Shown one piece after another: positions 1 through 8,394 of a stretch of DNA of 64,000 nucleotides. The stretch comes from Nocardia blacklockiae (GTDB lineage Bacteria; Actinomycetota; Actinomycetes; Mycobacteriales; Mycobacteriaceae): positions 116,729 to 180,728 of the forward strand of contig NZ_JADLRJ010000014.1 in assembly GCF_015477355.1 (NCBI RefSeq), written 5' to 3'. Position numbers and translations under genes: made by a program. The stretch's first letter is position 1, and the number at the start of each line of letters is the position of its first letter. The notes under the pieces were generated by a model. That model was not told the origin of the DNA. It saw nothing but the letters and a program-made list of their open reading frames with translations, and did no database searches.

Positions 1-348
1 GGGATGGAGGGGGTCGAGCGGGTAGTCCTGCCCGGGCGGCCTGGGACGTATTTGTTCGAGGTTCGGCGGGGCGGCCGCGGACCCCTGTTGGTCGCGTGGG
101 AGCGGGAGCAAGTCGGTGCAGGGGCCGACGGCTGGAGCGAGGCTGAATCCGGGATCAGGGCCGGGACGCCATCAGCGGCTGCACCACCCCTGGCCTCCAT
201 CCAGTCAGCGCCGATCTCCTACCCCTGGCCGCATCCCACAAGCAGCGCCGTGGACATCCACGGCACACCCACACCCATCAACCTGAGCCGAAACCAAGTG
301 CACTTCCCCGTCTCCCCCACCCCCATCTTCATCGACAGCGATCAATAA
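1..348 (+). CDS. Possible 3' end of an unidentified CDS (partial at window edge)
   Basis: An open frame runs in from the left edge and stops at 346-348. The first 45 or so residues (VLPGRPGTYLFEVRRGGRGP, then LLVAWERE) look like real protein. The rest is rich in Pro, Ser and Thr with an atypical composition, so the true gene may end earlier through a frameshift, or the frame may be spurious. I do not recognise a family. From 349 to 561 the + strand is very C-rich, with CCCACC-type runs, and shows no convincing gene. Confidence 0.2.
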   Translation, partial: GMEGVERVVLPGRPGTYLFEVRRGGRGPLLVAWEREQVGAGADGWSEAESGIRAGTPSAAAPPLASIQSAPISYPWPHPTSSAVDIHGTPTPINLSRNQVHFPVSPTPIFIDSDQ

Positions 349-561
349 CCCCCACCCACGTCGATCCACCCACACCTCCACCACATCCCACCCCCATCGT
401 GACGTCCCCTCTCCCCCAGCCAGATTCACTCCCTTCACCACCCCAACCCCCGCATCGAACCCCACCCGTATCCACCCCACCCACACCCCGCCACATGCCG
501 ATTTGGTACCACCAGGGGGTCCTGAGGTAATCTCATCGAGCACTCACGAAAGCGAGCGCAA

Positions 562-635
562 CGGGCTGTGGCGCAGCTTGGTAGCGCACCTGACTGGGGG
601 TCAGGTGGTCGCAGGTTCAAATCCTGTCAGCCCGA
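562..635 (+). tRNA. tRNA-Pro (anticodon GGG)
   Basis: A 74-nt cloverleaf. The acceptor arms CGGGCTG (562-568) and CAGCCCG (628-634) pair fully, with discriminator A at 635. The anticodon stem CCTGA/TCAGG encloses the loop CTGGGGG, which places GGG as the anticodon. The T arm contains GGTTCAAAT. The 3' CCA is not encoded, as is common in actinobacteria. tRNA-Pro genes are known integration targets in actinomycetes, and a decayed integrase lies about 1.5 kb downstream. Confidence 0.95.
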
Positions 636-642
636 CAGCGAA

Positions 643-674
643 AAACCCTCTCCGACCAGCATCGGAGAGGGTTT
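643..674 (+). terminator. Hairpin terminator of tRNA-Pro
   Basis: Arms 643-655 and 662-674 form a perfect 13-bp stem (AAACCCTCTCCGA with its complement) around a 6-nt loop, starting 8 nt after the tRNA. There is no long T tract, which is usual for actinobacterial intrinsic terminators. Confidence 0.8.
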
Positions 675-744
675 CGCATTTCTCACACCACCCGCAGTTG
701 GGGACCGCTGTGGTGTCTGGGCGTCAGCCGCCGTGCCGCCGTCG

Positions 745-1032
745 TTCAACTGCCCGGTGCCAAACACTGAGCCGATCATCCTGCTCGACCCGCGCATCGT
801 GACCCTTTCCAAGGACGAGGACGAACAATGCGAGGCTGCCCGAGCTTCTTCGACGTCCGCGGAATGGTCCTGCGCCCGCTCTCCTTCAATGTCGAAAGCA
901 CTACTCTCACAGGCGAACTCGCCACCACCGAATACCACAACGGACTCGCCCGCCTCGTCCACCACCTCGACGCCATCCCTACACCGACCGTATGTGTCCC
1001 GGCCTCCAACCGAGTAGCGGGTTTCAGCATTG
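745..1032 (+). pseudogene. Possible decayed gene fragment of unknown family
   Basis: Two stretches with GC-rich third codon positions sit in different frames. About 770-830 reads EPIILLDPRIVTLSKDEDEQ. About 870-1030 reads NVESTTLTGELATTEYHNGL then ARLVHHLDAIPTPTVCVPAS. Neither has a clean start and a full-length frame, so they look like one gene broken by frameshifts. No family is recognised. It lies between tRNA-Pro and an integrase remnant, which would suit leftover cargo of a lost element. Confidence 0.25.
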
Positions 1033-1158
1033 CAGGTAGTCCAGGAGGGGGCGGACCGCTCGGCGGGCGGAGATTCTGTGCGAGGCTGCTACCGAAGACT
1101 CGAGCTCACGCGTCACGGCCACCGTCAGTAGCACGAACAGCCGATGTGGAGGAAGCCC

Positions 1159-2076
1159 GTGAATATCCCCGAGCGACTTGTCCCGATCTATCTCCGGGCC
1201 ACCCGTAAGAATGCGCCCTTCATCACCGCCGAGGGCGCCGCGGAGGCAATACAGAACCAGGCACTGCGTCCCACGTCATACAATCCACCGGCAAAACTCC
1301 GGCCGGACGTCACCATCAGCGTCAGAAGAGAGCAGGAGTACCCGATCTACACCGTGACGCCCAAGCTGACGGCGCCCACCGGCAGCGTTCTCTACACACA
1401 CGGTGGAGGCTGGGTGCACGAGATCAGTTCCGAGCATTGGGCGTTGGTCGCGCAGATCGCCGCAGAGGCGAGCGTGGAGGTCACCGTCCCGATCTACAAG
1501 CTGTTGCCCTACGGCGACGCCACCCAGGCGAACGAGCTCATTCTCCGGCTCTTCCACGATCTGAAGAATCGACAGAGCGATGTGCGACTCGCCGGCGACT
1601 CCGCGGGCGGCCAGATCACCCTTTCCGCGGCGCTGTCCCTTCGCGACCAAGGCGTCGAGAACATTCACACCGTGCTCATCTCCCCGGCATTGGAGCTGTC
1701 CCTGTCGAACCCGAGGATTCCCGCGGTACTGCCCACCGACCCTTGGCTCGGGGTCGGCGGGACACGCGTGCTGGCTGCGAACTGGGCAGGAAGCCTCCCA
1801 ATCGACGATCCGAGAGTCAGCCCGCTCCTCGGCGACCTGCACGGACTCGGCCCGATGCTGGTTTTCTCGGGCACTCATGATGTCCTCAACCCCGACGCGC
1901 ACCTCCTCGTCGACAAAGCTCGCGCGGCGGGCGTGGACGTAACCTTCCTCGAGCAACCCGACGCCGTGCATGTCTTCCCGCTCCTTCCGACGCGCAGCGC
2001 GAAAGCCGCTCGCGAACGCATCGTGGCCGCCCTCCGCCCACCCGCAGTGGAAGACCGCCGTAGCGCTCGCAGGTGA
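1159..2076 (+). CDS. Alpha/beta hydrolase, hormone-sensitive-lipase (HSL) type esterase
   Basis: Predicted carboxylesterase/lipase of the HSL family, cytoplasmic, with no signal peptide. It has the family oxyanion motif HGGGWVHE, the nucleophile elbow GDSAGG, the acid in SGTHDVLNPDA and the catalytic His in AVHVFPLLP. At about 305 residues it is of normal length. I chose the GTG at 1159 because GGAGGAA (1148-1154) sits 4 nt upstream; an in-frame ATG at 1144 would add five residues but overlaps that Shine-Dalgarno. The 3' end touches integrase debris on the other strand. The substrate is unknown. Confidence 0.85.
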   Translation: MNIPERLVPIYLRATRKNAPFITAEGAAEAIQNQALRPTSYNPPAKLRPDVTISVRREQEYPIYTVTPKLTAPTGSVLYTHGGGWVHEISSEHWALVAQIAAEASVEVTVPIYKLLPYGDATQANELILRLFHDLKNRQSDVRLAGDSAGGQITLSAALSLRDQGVENIHTVLISPALELSLSNPRIPAVLPTDPWLGVGGTRVLAANWAGSLPIDDPRVSPLLGDLHGLGPMLVFSGTHDVLNPDAHLLVDKARAAGVDVTFLEQPDAVHVFPLLPTRSAKAARERIVAALRPPAVEDRRSARR

Positions 2077-2525
2077 ATCGAAAGCAGGTTGCCGTCATTC
2101 TGGAGCGCCTCGATATCCGGGGGCAGGTACCGCCGAGTGATCCGCGGATCAGTGTGCCCGGCGATCTGCTGAAGCCGATGCGGCGGAACACCAGCGTCCG
2201 CGAACCAGGCGAGACCGGTTTGCCCGAAGTCATGCCGACGCAGATGCTCGTAACCCAGCTTCGCGACGACCTCATGCCGGTGCGTTACCTACCGCAGAAG
2301 GCCGGTTGCATGCGACCACCACGCGGCGCGAACAGACGCGCATCTGGTCGGCGGTTCGCGGCTCGGATCCGCTCGAGCACCAAAGACCGGATGTCCTCAG
2401 ATAATCGAAATCTCGTGTCAGCGTTTGCCTTTCATAATGGACGGCCAGCGTTTGGCCACCGGGTCAACCCAGCGAACATGAGCGCGGAACGGAGTGGCTC
2501 GATTCCGTTCCTCGATCGTCCGTCC
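2062..2525 (-). pseudogene. Degenerate tyrosine recombinase (phage-type integrase) remnant
   Basis: Read on the minus strand, about 2525-2410 gives TPFRAHVRWVDPVAKRWPS, which resembles the N-terminal Arm/SAM-like part of actinobacterial integrases, followed by a stop. About 2290-2062 gives HRLQQIAGHTDPRITRRYL, the C-terminal catalytic motif with the GH and the tyrosine kept. The upstream LRHT-type motif has become RRHDFGQTGLAW, so the catalytic Arg and His are lost. Total length is under 500 nt against about 1.2 kb for an intact gene, and the middle is missing. It overlaps the 3' end of the esterase gene. It is non-functional and probably the relic of an element integrated at the nearby tRNA-Pro. 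Confidence 0.7.
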
Positions 2526-2690
2526 TGATCGGTGCGCGCATCCTGACGGCACCGAACCGGCGTCGCGGGTGCGCCCTCGACCCTGACCGTGCGGCCCGCC
2601 GGTCGCCCGTGACGTCACGAAGGGTCGAGCTGTTTTCACCGGGGCGGGGCGGGTAGGCCGGGAGGACCGACGAGGAAGGAGTGTTGCACC

Positions 2691-2951
2691 ATGCGGAAAA
2701 CAATCGCGGTTCCACTATCGGCCCTCGTTCTCGCCCTCGGCCCGGCCGTGGTGGCCGAAGCGACGCCGCCGGCCGCGCCACCGGTCGCTCAGAACACCGT
2801 GGACGATCATGACGACCACGACAGTGACAAGACCGGTCTCTGGGGTCTTCTGGGCCTGCTGGGCCTCGGTGGTCTGCTGGGATTGAGGCGGCCCAAGCAG
2901 ACCAGCTATCCCGTAAATAACGCCGGTGCTACCCGCCCGCGACAGCCCTGA
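2691..2951 (+). CDS. Small secreted WGxxGxxG-family protein
   Basis: An 86-residue protein. An N-terminal signal peptide (MRKTIAVPLSALVLALGPAV, Ala-rich cleavage region near 25) is followed by an Asp/His-rich spacer (DDHDDHDSD) and the motif WGLLGLLGLGGLLGL, then basic residues. This is the layout of the WGxxGxxG family, where the glycine-rich hydrophobic segment plus RR resembles a C-terminal sorting or anchoring signal. Here the hydrophobic stretch is followed by a further 20 or so residues. GAAGGAG lies upstream of the ATG. The gene stands alone and is closed by a hairpin. The function is unknown; export is likely. Confidence 0.8.
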   Translation: MRKTIAVPLSALVLALGPAVVAEATPPAAPPVAQNTVDDHDDHDSDKTGLWGLLGLLGLGGLLGLRRPKQTSYPVNNAGATRPRQP

Positions 2952-2969
2952 TCATCCCGATCGGATGGT

Positions 2970-2995
2970 GGCCCCGGACCGTGCGGTCCGGGGCC
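2970..2995 (+). terminator. Hairpin terminator after the WGxxGxxG gene
   Basis: GGCCCCGGACC (2970-2980) and its exact complement (2985-2995) form an 11-bp GC stem with loop GTGC, 19 nt after the stop codon. From 2996 to 3225 no gene is seen. Confidence 0.75.
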
Positions 2996-3225
2996 GCTAT
3001 GCGGGTGAGGACACGGGAAGTGCTCTCCGGGTAGCGGCTAGATGCGGGCGCGTCGATTTACGCCTATACGGCCAGCCCGCCACCGACGACCGGCCACTAC
3101 CTTTCGCCGCCGCGGATACCGGCGTAGCCCGACCGGGAAGCACCGCCTTCCGCCCGCCGCGCACCACCCACCCCGCCCCGACCGACTCAACCGCGCCCCG
3201 ACCGAGCGCGGAGTCGCCGTGACGG

Positions 3226-4308
3226 TCAGGCCAGGACCTCGTCCACGAACTCGGCTCCGGCAGCGGTAGCGAGGTCCGGGCCGAGGGCGGCGGCCGGGGT
3301 GTGAGCGCCGGGCCGTCCCTTACCCGCGGCGAGCCGGAGCGCGGTCTGAGCGGCGACGGCAGAGGTGAATTCCATTGCGTCGCCGGCCCGCAGCCAGCCT
3401 TCGCGGGCGGTGCCGTCGGGCCAGGTGATGACGGCGTGGCCCCAGGTGTGGGCGCGGGGGCGCGGGGCGGCCTCGGTCTTGATTCCGGCCATCCGACGGA
3501 TCGCGAAGCTCCGCACCCTCCGGATTCGCAGGATCGCCGAGAGCAGCGGCAGGGCCGCCCGAACGGCGAGCGAGGCGGGAAGGAGGCCGGAGGTCGCCGA
3601 CACCGAGGGAGCTCCACTGACCCGGTGCGCGGCGATGAGTTCACCGGAGGGCACACCGACCGAGGACATGCGCTCCCCGTCGGGCAGGGTCAGGTGCTGG
3701 ACTTCCGCGCCGAGGCGGGTCTCGACCAGCCGGCCACCGTCGTAGCGGCGGCCGCCCATCGCGAGGCTGTCCACGATGCTGGCGGCAAGGGCAGGGCCCA
3801 GCACTCCCCCCTCGACGGCGACCGAGGCGAAGGTGTCCACCCGGACCCGACTCGGCACGGGACGGTTCTCACACAGGCGTGCCACGATCGCCTCGGTCCC
3901 GACGACGCCGAATCCCGCACCGACCACCAATGTGCTTCCCGCGGCGACGGCCTCATCGTGCAAGGCGAACACGCGATGGAAGGCGGCTGGGTCGTTGGCC
4001 TGGTCGAGGTAGTGGCCGCCCGGCATGCAGGCGCGGGCGAGCAGGACGGCGGTCTCGGCGTAGTCGCCGATGGTGTTGACGACCACGGCGGGCCGCTGCC
4101 GGGTGATCTCAGCCGCCATGGCCTCCGCTCCCGACGCGACGACGATCTTCGAGTCGGCGTCGAGCCCGAGGTCGGCAGCCGCGGCGCGCAGCCGACCGGC
4201 ATCGCGCCCGATCAGCACGGGGACCACGCCTGCCGCCGCGAGCTGCGCCGCGACGGCCCGCCCGACTCTTCCGGTGGCTCCGAGAATCCAGATCTCATCC
4301 TGCGCCAT
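3226..4308 (-). CDS. Saccharopine dehydrogenase-like NAD(P)-binding protein
   Basis: A 360-residue protein whose N-terminus is a Rossmann fold (WILGATGRVGRAVAAQLAAA). It continues with the topology of the saccharopine dehydrogenase NADP-binding family (VVNTIGDYAETAVLLARACM, then GGHYLDQAND) and a VVGAGFGVVGTEA segment. Actinobacterial members of this group are mostly uncharacterised oxidoreductases; the substrate cannot be told. It is divergent from a TetR gene across an 88-bp gap holding two matching palindromes, so it is very probably the repressor's target. Confidence 0.8.
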   Translation of the reverse strand: MAQDEIWILGATGRVGRAVAAQLAAAGVVPVLIGRDAGRLRAAAADLGLDADSKIVVASGAEAMAAEITRQRPAVVVNTIGDYAETAVLLARACMPGGHYLDQANDPAAFHRVFALHDEAVAAGSTLVVGAGFGVVGTEAIVARLCENRPVPSRVRVDTFASVAVEGGVLGPALAASIVDSLAMGGRRYDGGRLVETRLGAEVQHLTLPDGERMSSVGVPSGELIAAHRVSGAPSVSATSGLLPASLAVRAALPLLSAILRIRRVRSFAIRRMAGIKTEAAPRPRAHTWGHAVITWPDGTAREGWLRAGDAMEFTSAVAAQTALRLAAGKGRPGAHTPAAALGPDLATAAGAEFVDEVLA

Positions 4309-4324
4309 GTCTCCTCCAGCCTAT

Positions 4325-4376
4325 GATGTCTCAATGTGTCATCACCACGCTAGCACCGATGTCACAGTGAGTCATC
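4325..4376. promoter_or_regulatory. Twin TetR operators between divergent genes
   Basis: Two near-identical 19-bp imperfect palindromes: GATGTCTCAATGTGTCATC (4325-4343) and GATGTCACAGTGAGTCATC (4358-4376). They share the consensus GATGTCwCAnTGwGTCATC and their centres are 33 bp apart, close to three helical turns, so both would face the same side of the helix. They fill the space between the oxidoreductase and the tetR start codons. Binding by the adjacent TetR protein is an inference. Confidence 0.8.
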
Positions 4377-4396
4377 ACGATGGGTAGGATGCGGGC

Positions 4397-4960
4397 ATGG
4401 CACGGTGGGACCCCGGAGCGCCGGAACGCCTGCGACAGGCGGCGTTGGACCTGTTCAGCGAGCACGGCTACGACGCCGTGACAGTGGCGCACATCGCCGA
4501 GCGGGCCGGGCTGACCCGGCGCACCTTCCACCGATACTTCCCCGACAAGCGGGAGATTCTCTTCGCCGGCTCCGAGCAGCTTCCGGCCGTCGTGTCCGAG
4601 GCGGTTCTCGCCGCGGATCCCGGGCTTGCGCCACTGCCGGCGGCGCTGTCGGCCCTTCGCGAGGTCGGTGCGGCGGTCAGCGGAATGGTCACCGATTTCG
4701 GGCGACGCAAAGCGATCATCGAATCCAGTACGGAGCTGCGGGAACGCGAGCGGAGCAAGGCGGCAGCGATCACCGCCGCGCTCCGGGACGCCCTGCGACA
4801 GCGCGGGGCCGGGCCCACCGAGGCACACCTCGCCGCGCGGGTGGCCTCGATCGTTTCCGAGGAGGCGTTCGGTCGCTGGGCCGACGGCGAGGGCTCCTTC
4901 CCCGACTGTTTCGACGCCGCCGAGGCCGCGCTCCACGCCGTGCTGGCAGGGGACACCTGA
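4397..4960 (+). CDS. TetR/AcrR family transcriptional regulator
   Basis: A 187-residue one-component repressor. The N-terminal HTH (about 8-55) contains FSEHGYDAVTVAHIAERAGL followed by TRRTFHRYFPDKREILF, a textbook TetR recognition helix. The C-terminal two-thirds is the variable all-helical ligand and dimer domain. The gene is divergent from the saccharopine-dehydrogenase-like gene and starts 20 bp after the second of two palindromes, so autorepression plus repression of the neighbour is the likely circuit. The ligand is unknown. Confidence 0.92.
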   Translation: MARWDPGAPERLRQAALDLFSEHGYDAVTVAHIAERAGLTRRTFHRYFPDKREILFAGSEQLPAVVSEAVLAADPGLAPLPAALSALREVGAAVSGMVTDFGRRKAIIESSTELRERERSKAAAITAALRDALRQRGAGPTEAHLAARVASIVSEEAFGRWADGEGSFPDCFDAAEAALHAVLAGDT

Positions 4961-5069
4961 GCCGCGCCGCTCGCGGGTGCCAGCGTGGCGGTCCGAATCC
5001 GCTGTGCCGCGGAGACTGCCGGGCTATCGTCATGTTTCCGATAGGAAGTTCCGGCTACGAGGAGATCGC

Positions 5070-5531
5070 ATGCAGTCGTTCGCAGTACGGATCGCCGGGG
5101 CTGTGGCCGCGGCCGCGCTCGCACCCGTTCTGATGGCCACCACCGCGCAGGCCGACCAGGGCACAATCTATTTCGCCGCAGGGAGCACCAACTGCTCGAT
5201 CGACAGCAACGGCACGGTCGGCTGCGATTTCGCTGTCCCGCAACGCCTGTCCTACCGAATCAGCGACAACGTCTACACCCCGGCCATTCCCGTCACCCAG
5301 GTGGTGATCGATATCGGCTGGCTGCCCGCGCATCCCGGCTTCGGCGGCACCCACACCCTGCCCGGCGGCAATCCGCCCCTGAGCCAGGTCGCGACCGGCC
5401 AAGGGACCTGGGGTTCCTATATCGATTACGCGGGCGCGCACTGTGAGTCCGGGTTCCACGGCAGCTTCACCTGCTCGTCGAAGGGCCACAGCTGGTCCGA
5501 TTGGAGCGGCAACCTCACCGCTTCGCTCTGA
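5070..5531 (+). CDS. Secreted hypothetical protein
   Basis: A 153-residue protein with a signal peptide (MQSFAVRIAGAVAAAALAPV, cleavage probably after AQA, about residue 28). The mature part is rich in Gly, Ser and aromatic residues and has four cysteines (NCSID, GCDF, HCES, TCSS) that could form two disulfides. GAGGAG lies 5-6 nt before the ATG. No enzyme motif is seen. Similar small exported proteins are common in Nocardia and mycobacteria. The next gene downstream also encodes a small exported protein. Confidence 0.75.
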   Translation: MQSFAVRIAGAVAAAALAPVLMATTAQADQGTIYFAAGSTNCSIDSNGTVGCDFAVPQRLSYRISDNVYTPAIPVTQVVIDIGWLPAHPGFGGTHTLPGGNPPLSQVATGQGTWGSYIDYAGAHCESGFHGSFTCSSKGHSWSDWSGNLTASL

Positions 5532-5673
5532 CGTGCCCCTCGTGCGATACCCCGCGAACGCACCGCGAACCGGTCGTGCTTAAGGACGCGTATAGGAGAA
5601 GCCAAGAAGGACAGGCGATCCTGCTTCCAGTCCGCACCCATCCGAGGTGCGCCCGAACTCAGGAGCATCAGCC

Positions 5674-5916
5674 ATGAGCATCAAGACAATCGCCGACGCG
5701 GCCGCAACGACTGTCGCGCTCGGTATGAGTGGCCTGCTCACGGCCGCCCCGGCCCACGCCGGTACCTGGTACACCGCGGACTTCAGCACCTACGCTCAAT
5801 GCGATGCGGCGGGGGAATACAAGATCGAGCATCACCAGGCCGTGCAATATAGCTGCGACAACGTCTCCGACCCGTGGGAGCCGCAACTGTGGCGCCTGTA
5901 CTTCCTGACGCCCTGA
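5674..5916 (+). CDS. Small secreted hypothetical protein
   Basis: An 80-residue protein starting at the ATG preceded by AGGAG (5661-5665). A signal peptide ends near AHAGTW (about residue 29). The mature peptide is only about 50 residues, with two cysteines (QCDAAGEY, SCDNVS), and is rich in Tyr and Trp. No family is recognised. From 5917 to 6160 no convincing gene is visible on either strand. Confidence 0.65.
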   Translation: MSIKTIADAAATTVALGMSGLLTAAPAHAGTWYTADFSTYAQCDAAGEYKIEHHQAVQYSCDNVSDPWEPQLWRLYFLTP

Positions 5917-6160
5917 CGGCAGGCGCGGCGGCCGACTGCTTGGGCAAACCCTCCTTTGTGCGACCGGCCGGTCCCAGCGACCAAGTCACCAACCTGCTCG
6001 GCACAGCCGCTGCCACCATGCCCACTTCTAATTCGACCTGCGGGCACAGCAACTGGGCGCGGCGTGTCGGTGACGAGGAAATCTGGAGTTGGCGCAGCGA
6101 CAACCGGCCGGTCCCGGCGCGCAAACGGCGTTCGGGGCCGACCCGGTGTTGCGTCGTGGA

Positions 6161-6220
6161 TCAGATGCCGATCAAGGCGCGAAGGAAGTCCACGACGGCG
6201 GATGCCATGTCCAGCAACAT
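6161..6220 (-). CDS. Possible 19-residue small ORF
   Basis: Minus-strand reading gives MLLDMASAVVDFLRALIGI and a stop, preceded by GGAAGAGG with an 8-nt gap to the ATG. The peptide is amphipathic and hydrophobic, the type found among small membrane-associated proteins. It is supported only by the ribosome-binding site and composition; it could be chance. Confidence 0.25.
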   Translation of the reverse strand: MLLDMASAVVDFLRALIGI

Positions 6221-6417
6221 CTTAATCACCTCTTCCAACTCACTATGCGCCACTGAAGGCTTACCCGGCTACATCGAAGCTATGCATCCTGTGAGGGACT
6301 CGGCCCAGCACCGCGGCGGAGCCTCTCCGCCGCTGCCGGGTGTTCCGCGACGTCGCACGTAGGATTCGCGGTGGGTAATTCTCGCCGCGGCGGGATTCGA
6401 CCGTGGGGAGGGCGAGG

Positions 6418-7164
6418 ATGGCGGAGCAGGCGGTCGAGGTGGTGCGGGAGGGCAGTGGGCCCGAGGTGGTGCTGGTGCACGGTGGGGCCGGTCCGAGGAC
6501 CACGTGGGCGGGGCTGGAATCGATGCGGGCGCGGTGGACGCTGGCGTCGGTGTATCGGCGAGGGTTTCCGCCCAGCCCGCCGCCGGTGAACGGGTGCCAG
6601 GATTTCGAGGTCGACGCCGACGATATCGCCGCGGTGATCGGTGACAGGCGTCCGCATGTTGTCGCTCATTCTTATGGCACGCTGGGGACTTTGATCGCCG
6701 CTGGCCGACGCCCGAACTCGGTGCGGTCGCTGACCATCATCGAACCGCCGTTGTACTTCGTGGCCGGCGACGATCCGCTCGTGGCCAGGTTGCGGCAGCT
6801 CGGCGACACGGTGCTCACCGAGGGTCTCGACACCGACACCGCGCGGCTGCGCGAATTCCTCACTCTCGCAGGCTCACCGGTGGCCGATGACCGGTCCCTA
6901 CCCGCCGGGGCGGTGGCGGCGGTGCGCCGCGCACACGGTGGACGGCTGCCCGGTGAGGCGCGACCGCGGCTGGAAGCGATTCGCGCGCACGGTGTTCCGG
7001 TCCTGGTCGCCTCGGGCGGTCACGCCCCGGCTCTGGAAAGTATCTGCGATGGGCTCGCGAGCATCGTGGACGCCCAGCGCGTGGTCGCACCGGGTGCGGG
7101 GCATTTCGTCGCGGCCGCACCGGGTTTCGCCGAGCACTTGGAGCGGTTCCTCGCTTCGGTGTGA
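6418..7164 (+). CDS. Alpha/beta hydrolase
   Basis: A 248-residue hydrolase from the ATG at 6418 (GGGAGG lies upstream; a GTG at 6403 is an alternative). It shows VVLVHGGAG (oxyanion loop), the elbow VAHSYGT with Ser nucleophile, and GAGHFVAAAPGFAEHL carrying the catalytic His. No signal peptide. It is monocistronic, and the specific substrate cannot be predicted. Confidence 0.85.
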   Translation: MAEQAVEVVREGSGPEVVLVHGGAGPRTTWAGLESMRARWTLASVYRRGFPPSPPPVNGCQDFEVDADDIAAVIGDRRPHVVAHSYGTLGTLIAAGRRPNSVRSLTIIEPPLYFVAGDDPLVARLRQLGDTVLTEGLDTDTARLREFLTLAGSPVADDRSLPAGAVAAVRRAHGGRLPGEARPRLEAIRAHGVPVLVASGGHAPALESICDGLASIVDAQRVVAPGAGHFVAAAPGFAEHLERFLASV

Positions 7165-7283
7165 TCAGCTCGGCTCGATGCCCGTCGCGGATCTATCGTC
7201 ATCTGGCTGGTGTGCAAGGACATTCGGCCGAAGTGTGGCCGAGGCTCGGTCGGTTCGGTTACTGCGCAACAGGTTTCGGCTAC

Positions 7284-7450
7284 GTCGAGGAATTCGAAAT
7301 GGCATCAATACGGACGAATCGGTCGCCCGCCGCGGCGATCCTCGTGTCCAGCAGCTCGTGGTAGCGACCGACGTCGCCGAAGTCGGTGACCGGACGCCGA
7401 TAGCGGTGACGCTCCCGCTCACACAGGTGCCGCGAGCGCGCGGGCTCTCG
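7284..7450 (-). pseudogene. Possible C-terminal gene remnant
   Basis: Read on the minus strand, this gap gives RYRRPVTDFGDVGRYHELLD then TRIAAAGDRFVRIDAIS and a stop, with codon use like the real genes around it, but no start or upstream coding sequence is evident. Two imperfect copies of a GGCACCTG-containing stretch lie at its 5' side. The rest of 7165-7551 shows nothing I can support. Confidence 0.2.
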
Positions 7451-7551
7451 CCCCACGCAGGTGCCGTAAGAGCGCGGGTTGAAACGCGCGCGTGAGGGTA
7501 AGCGCGTCGCAGTGACACGAGCGATTCCGAGCGCGAGCGACTTGGAGGCGA

Positions 7552-8394
7552 ATGATGTCCCTACCGGCCCAGCAGCAAACCCCTCCCGGTGTGACCGGCG
7601 AGATGGATCCCAAGCCCGATCACGGCGAACACAGTTACCGCGGTTCCGGCCGATTGAACGGAAAGATCGCGGTCGTCACCGGCGGCGACAGCGGTATCGG
7701 ACGCGCGGTGGCCATCGCCTATGCCCGTGAAGGCGCCGATGTTCTGATCGCCTATCTCGACGAACACGACGACGCGGCCGAGACCGAGCGGTGGGTGGTC
7801 GACGCCGGCCGCAAGTGCGTGCTGGTATCCGGTGATCTGGCGGATCCGGGGCGTTGCCGGGCGGTCGTCGACAAGGCCGTGCGGGAATTCGGCCGGATCG
7901 ACGTGCTGGTGAGCAATGCCGCCTTCCAGATGACGCACGATTCGATCACCGACATTCCCGACGCGGAATGGGACCACACCCTGGCGGTCAATCTCAGCGC
8001 CTTCTTCCATCTGACCAAGGCGGCGGTGCCGCACATGCGGCCGGGTTCATCGATCATCGGGTCCTCGTCGGTGAATTCCGACGTGCCGCCGCCGACGCTG
8101 TTGCCCTACAACGCCACCAAGGCCGGCATCGCCAATATGGTCGCCTCGCTGGCGCAGCTGCTCGGCAAACAAGGCATTCGGGCCAACAGCGTGGCGCCCG
8201 GCCCGATCTGGACGCCGCTGATTCCGGCGACGATGCCCACCGAGCAGGTGGAGAGTTTCGGTTCCCAGGTGCCGCTCGGGCGGCCGGGCCAACCCGCCGA
8301 ATTGGCGCCGGTATATGTGTTGCTTGCCTCCGACGAGGCCAGCTACATCTCCGGTGCCCGGGTCGCGGTCACCGGCGGCCAACCGATCCTGTGA
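7552..8394 (+). CDS. SDR family oxidoreductase (YdaD/GSP39-like)
   Basis: A 280-residue short-chain dehydrogenase. After an N-terminal extension (QQQTPPGVTGEMDPKPDHGE) typical of the general-stress-protein-39 group comes TGGDSGIGRAVAIAYAREGA (cofactor loop), VSNAA (NNAG variant), SSSVNS (catalytic Ser) and YNATKAG (Tyr and Lys). It ends in ISGARVAVTGGQPIL. Such enzymes oxidise sugars or alcohols with NAD(P). GGAGG lies upstream of an ATG-ATG start. It is the first gene of a four-gene operon; the next start codon overlaps its stop. Confidence 0.9.
   Translation: MMSLPAQQQTPPGVTGEMDPKPDHGEHSYRGSGRLNGKIAVVTGGDSGIGRAVAIAYAREGADVLIAYLDEHDDAAETERWVVDAGRKCVLVSGDLADPGRCRAVVDKAVREFGRIDVLVSNAAFQMTHDSITDIPDAEWDHTLAVNLSAFFHLTKAAVPHMRPGSSIIGSSSVNSDVPPPTLLPYNATKAGIANMVASLAQLLGKQGIRANSVAPGPIWTPLIPATMPTEQVESFGSQVPLGRPGQPAELAPVYVLLASDEASYISGARVAVTGGQPIL

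Noticed and set aside
349-561. C-rich tract with long minus-strand frames as a possible gene
   Set aside because: Frames arise from near absence of G on one strand; the translations are Gly/Val/Trp-rich without start signal or family.
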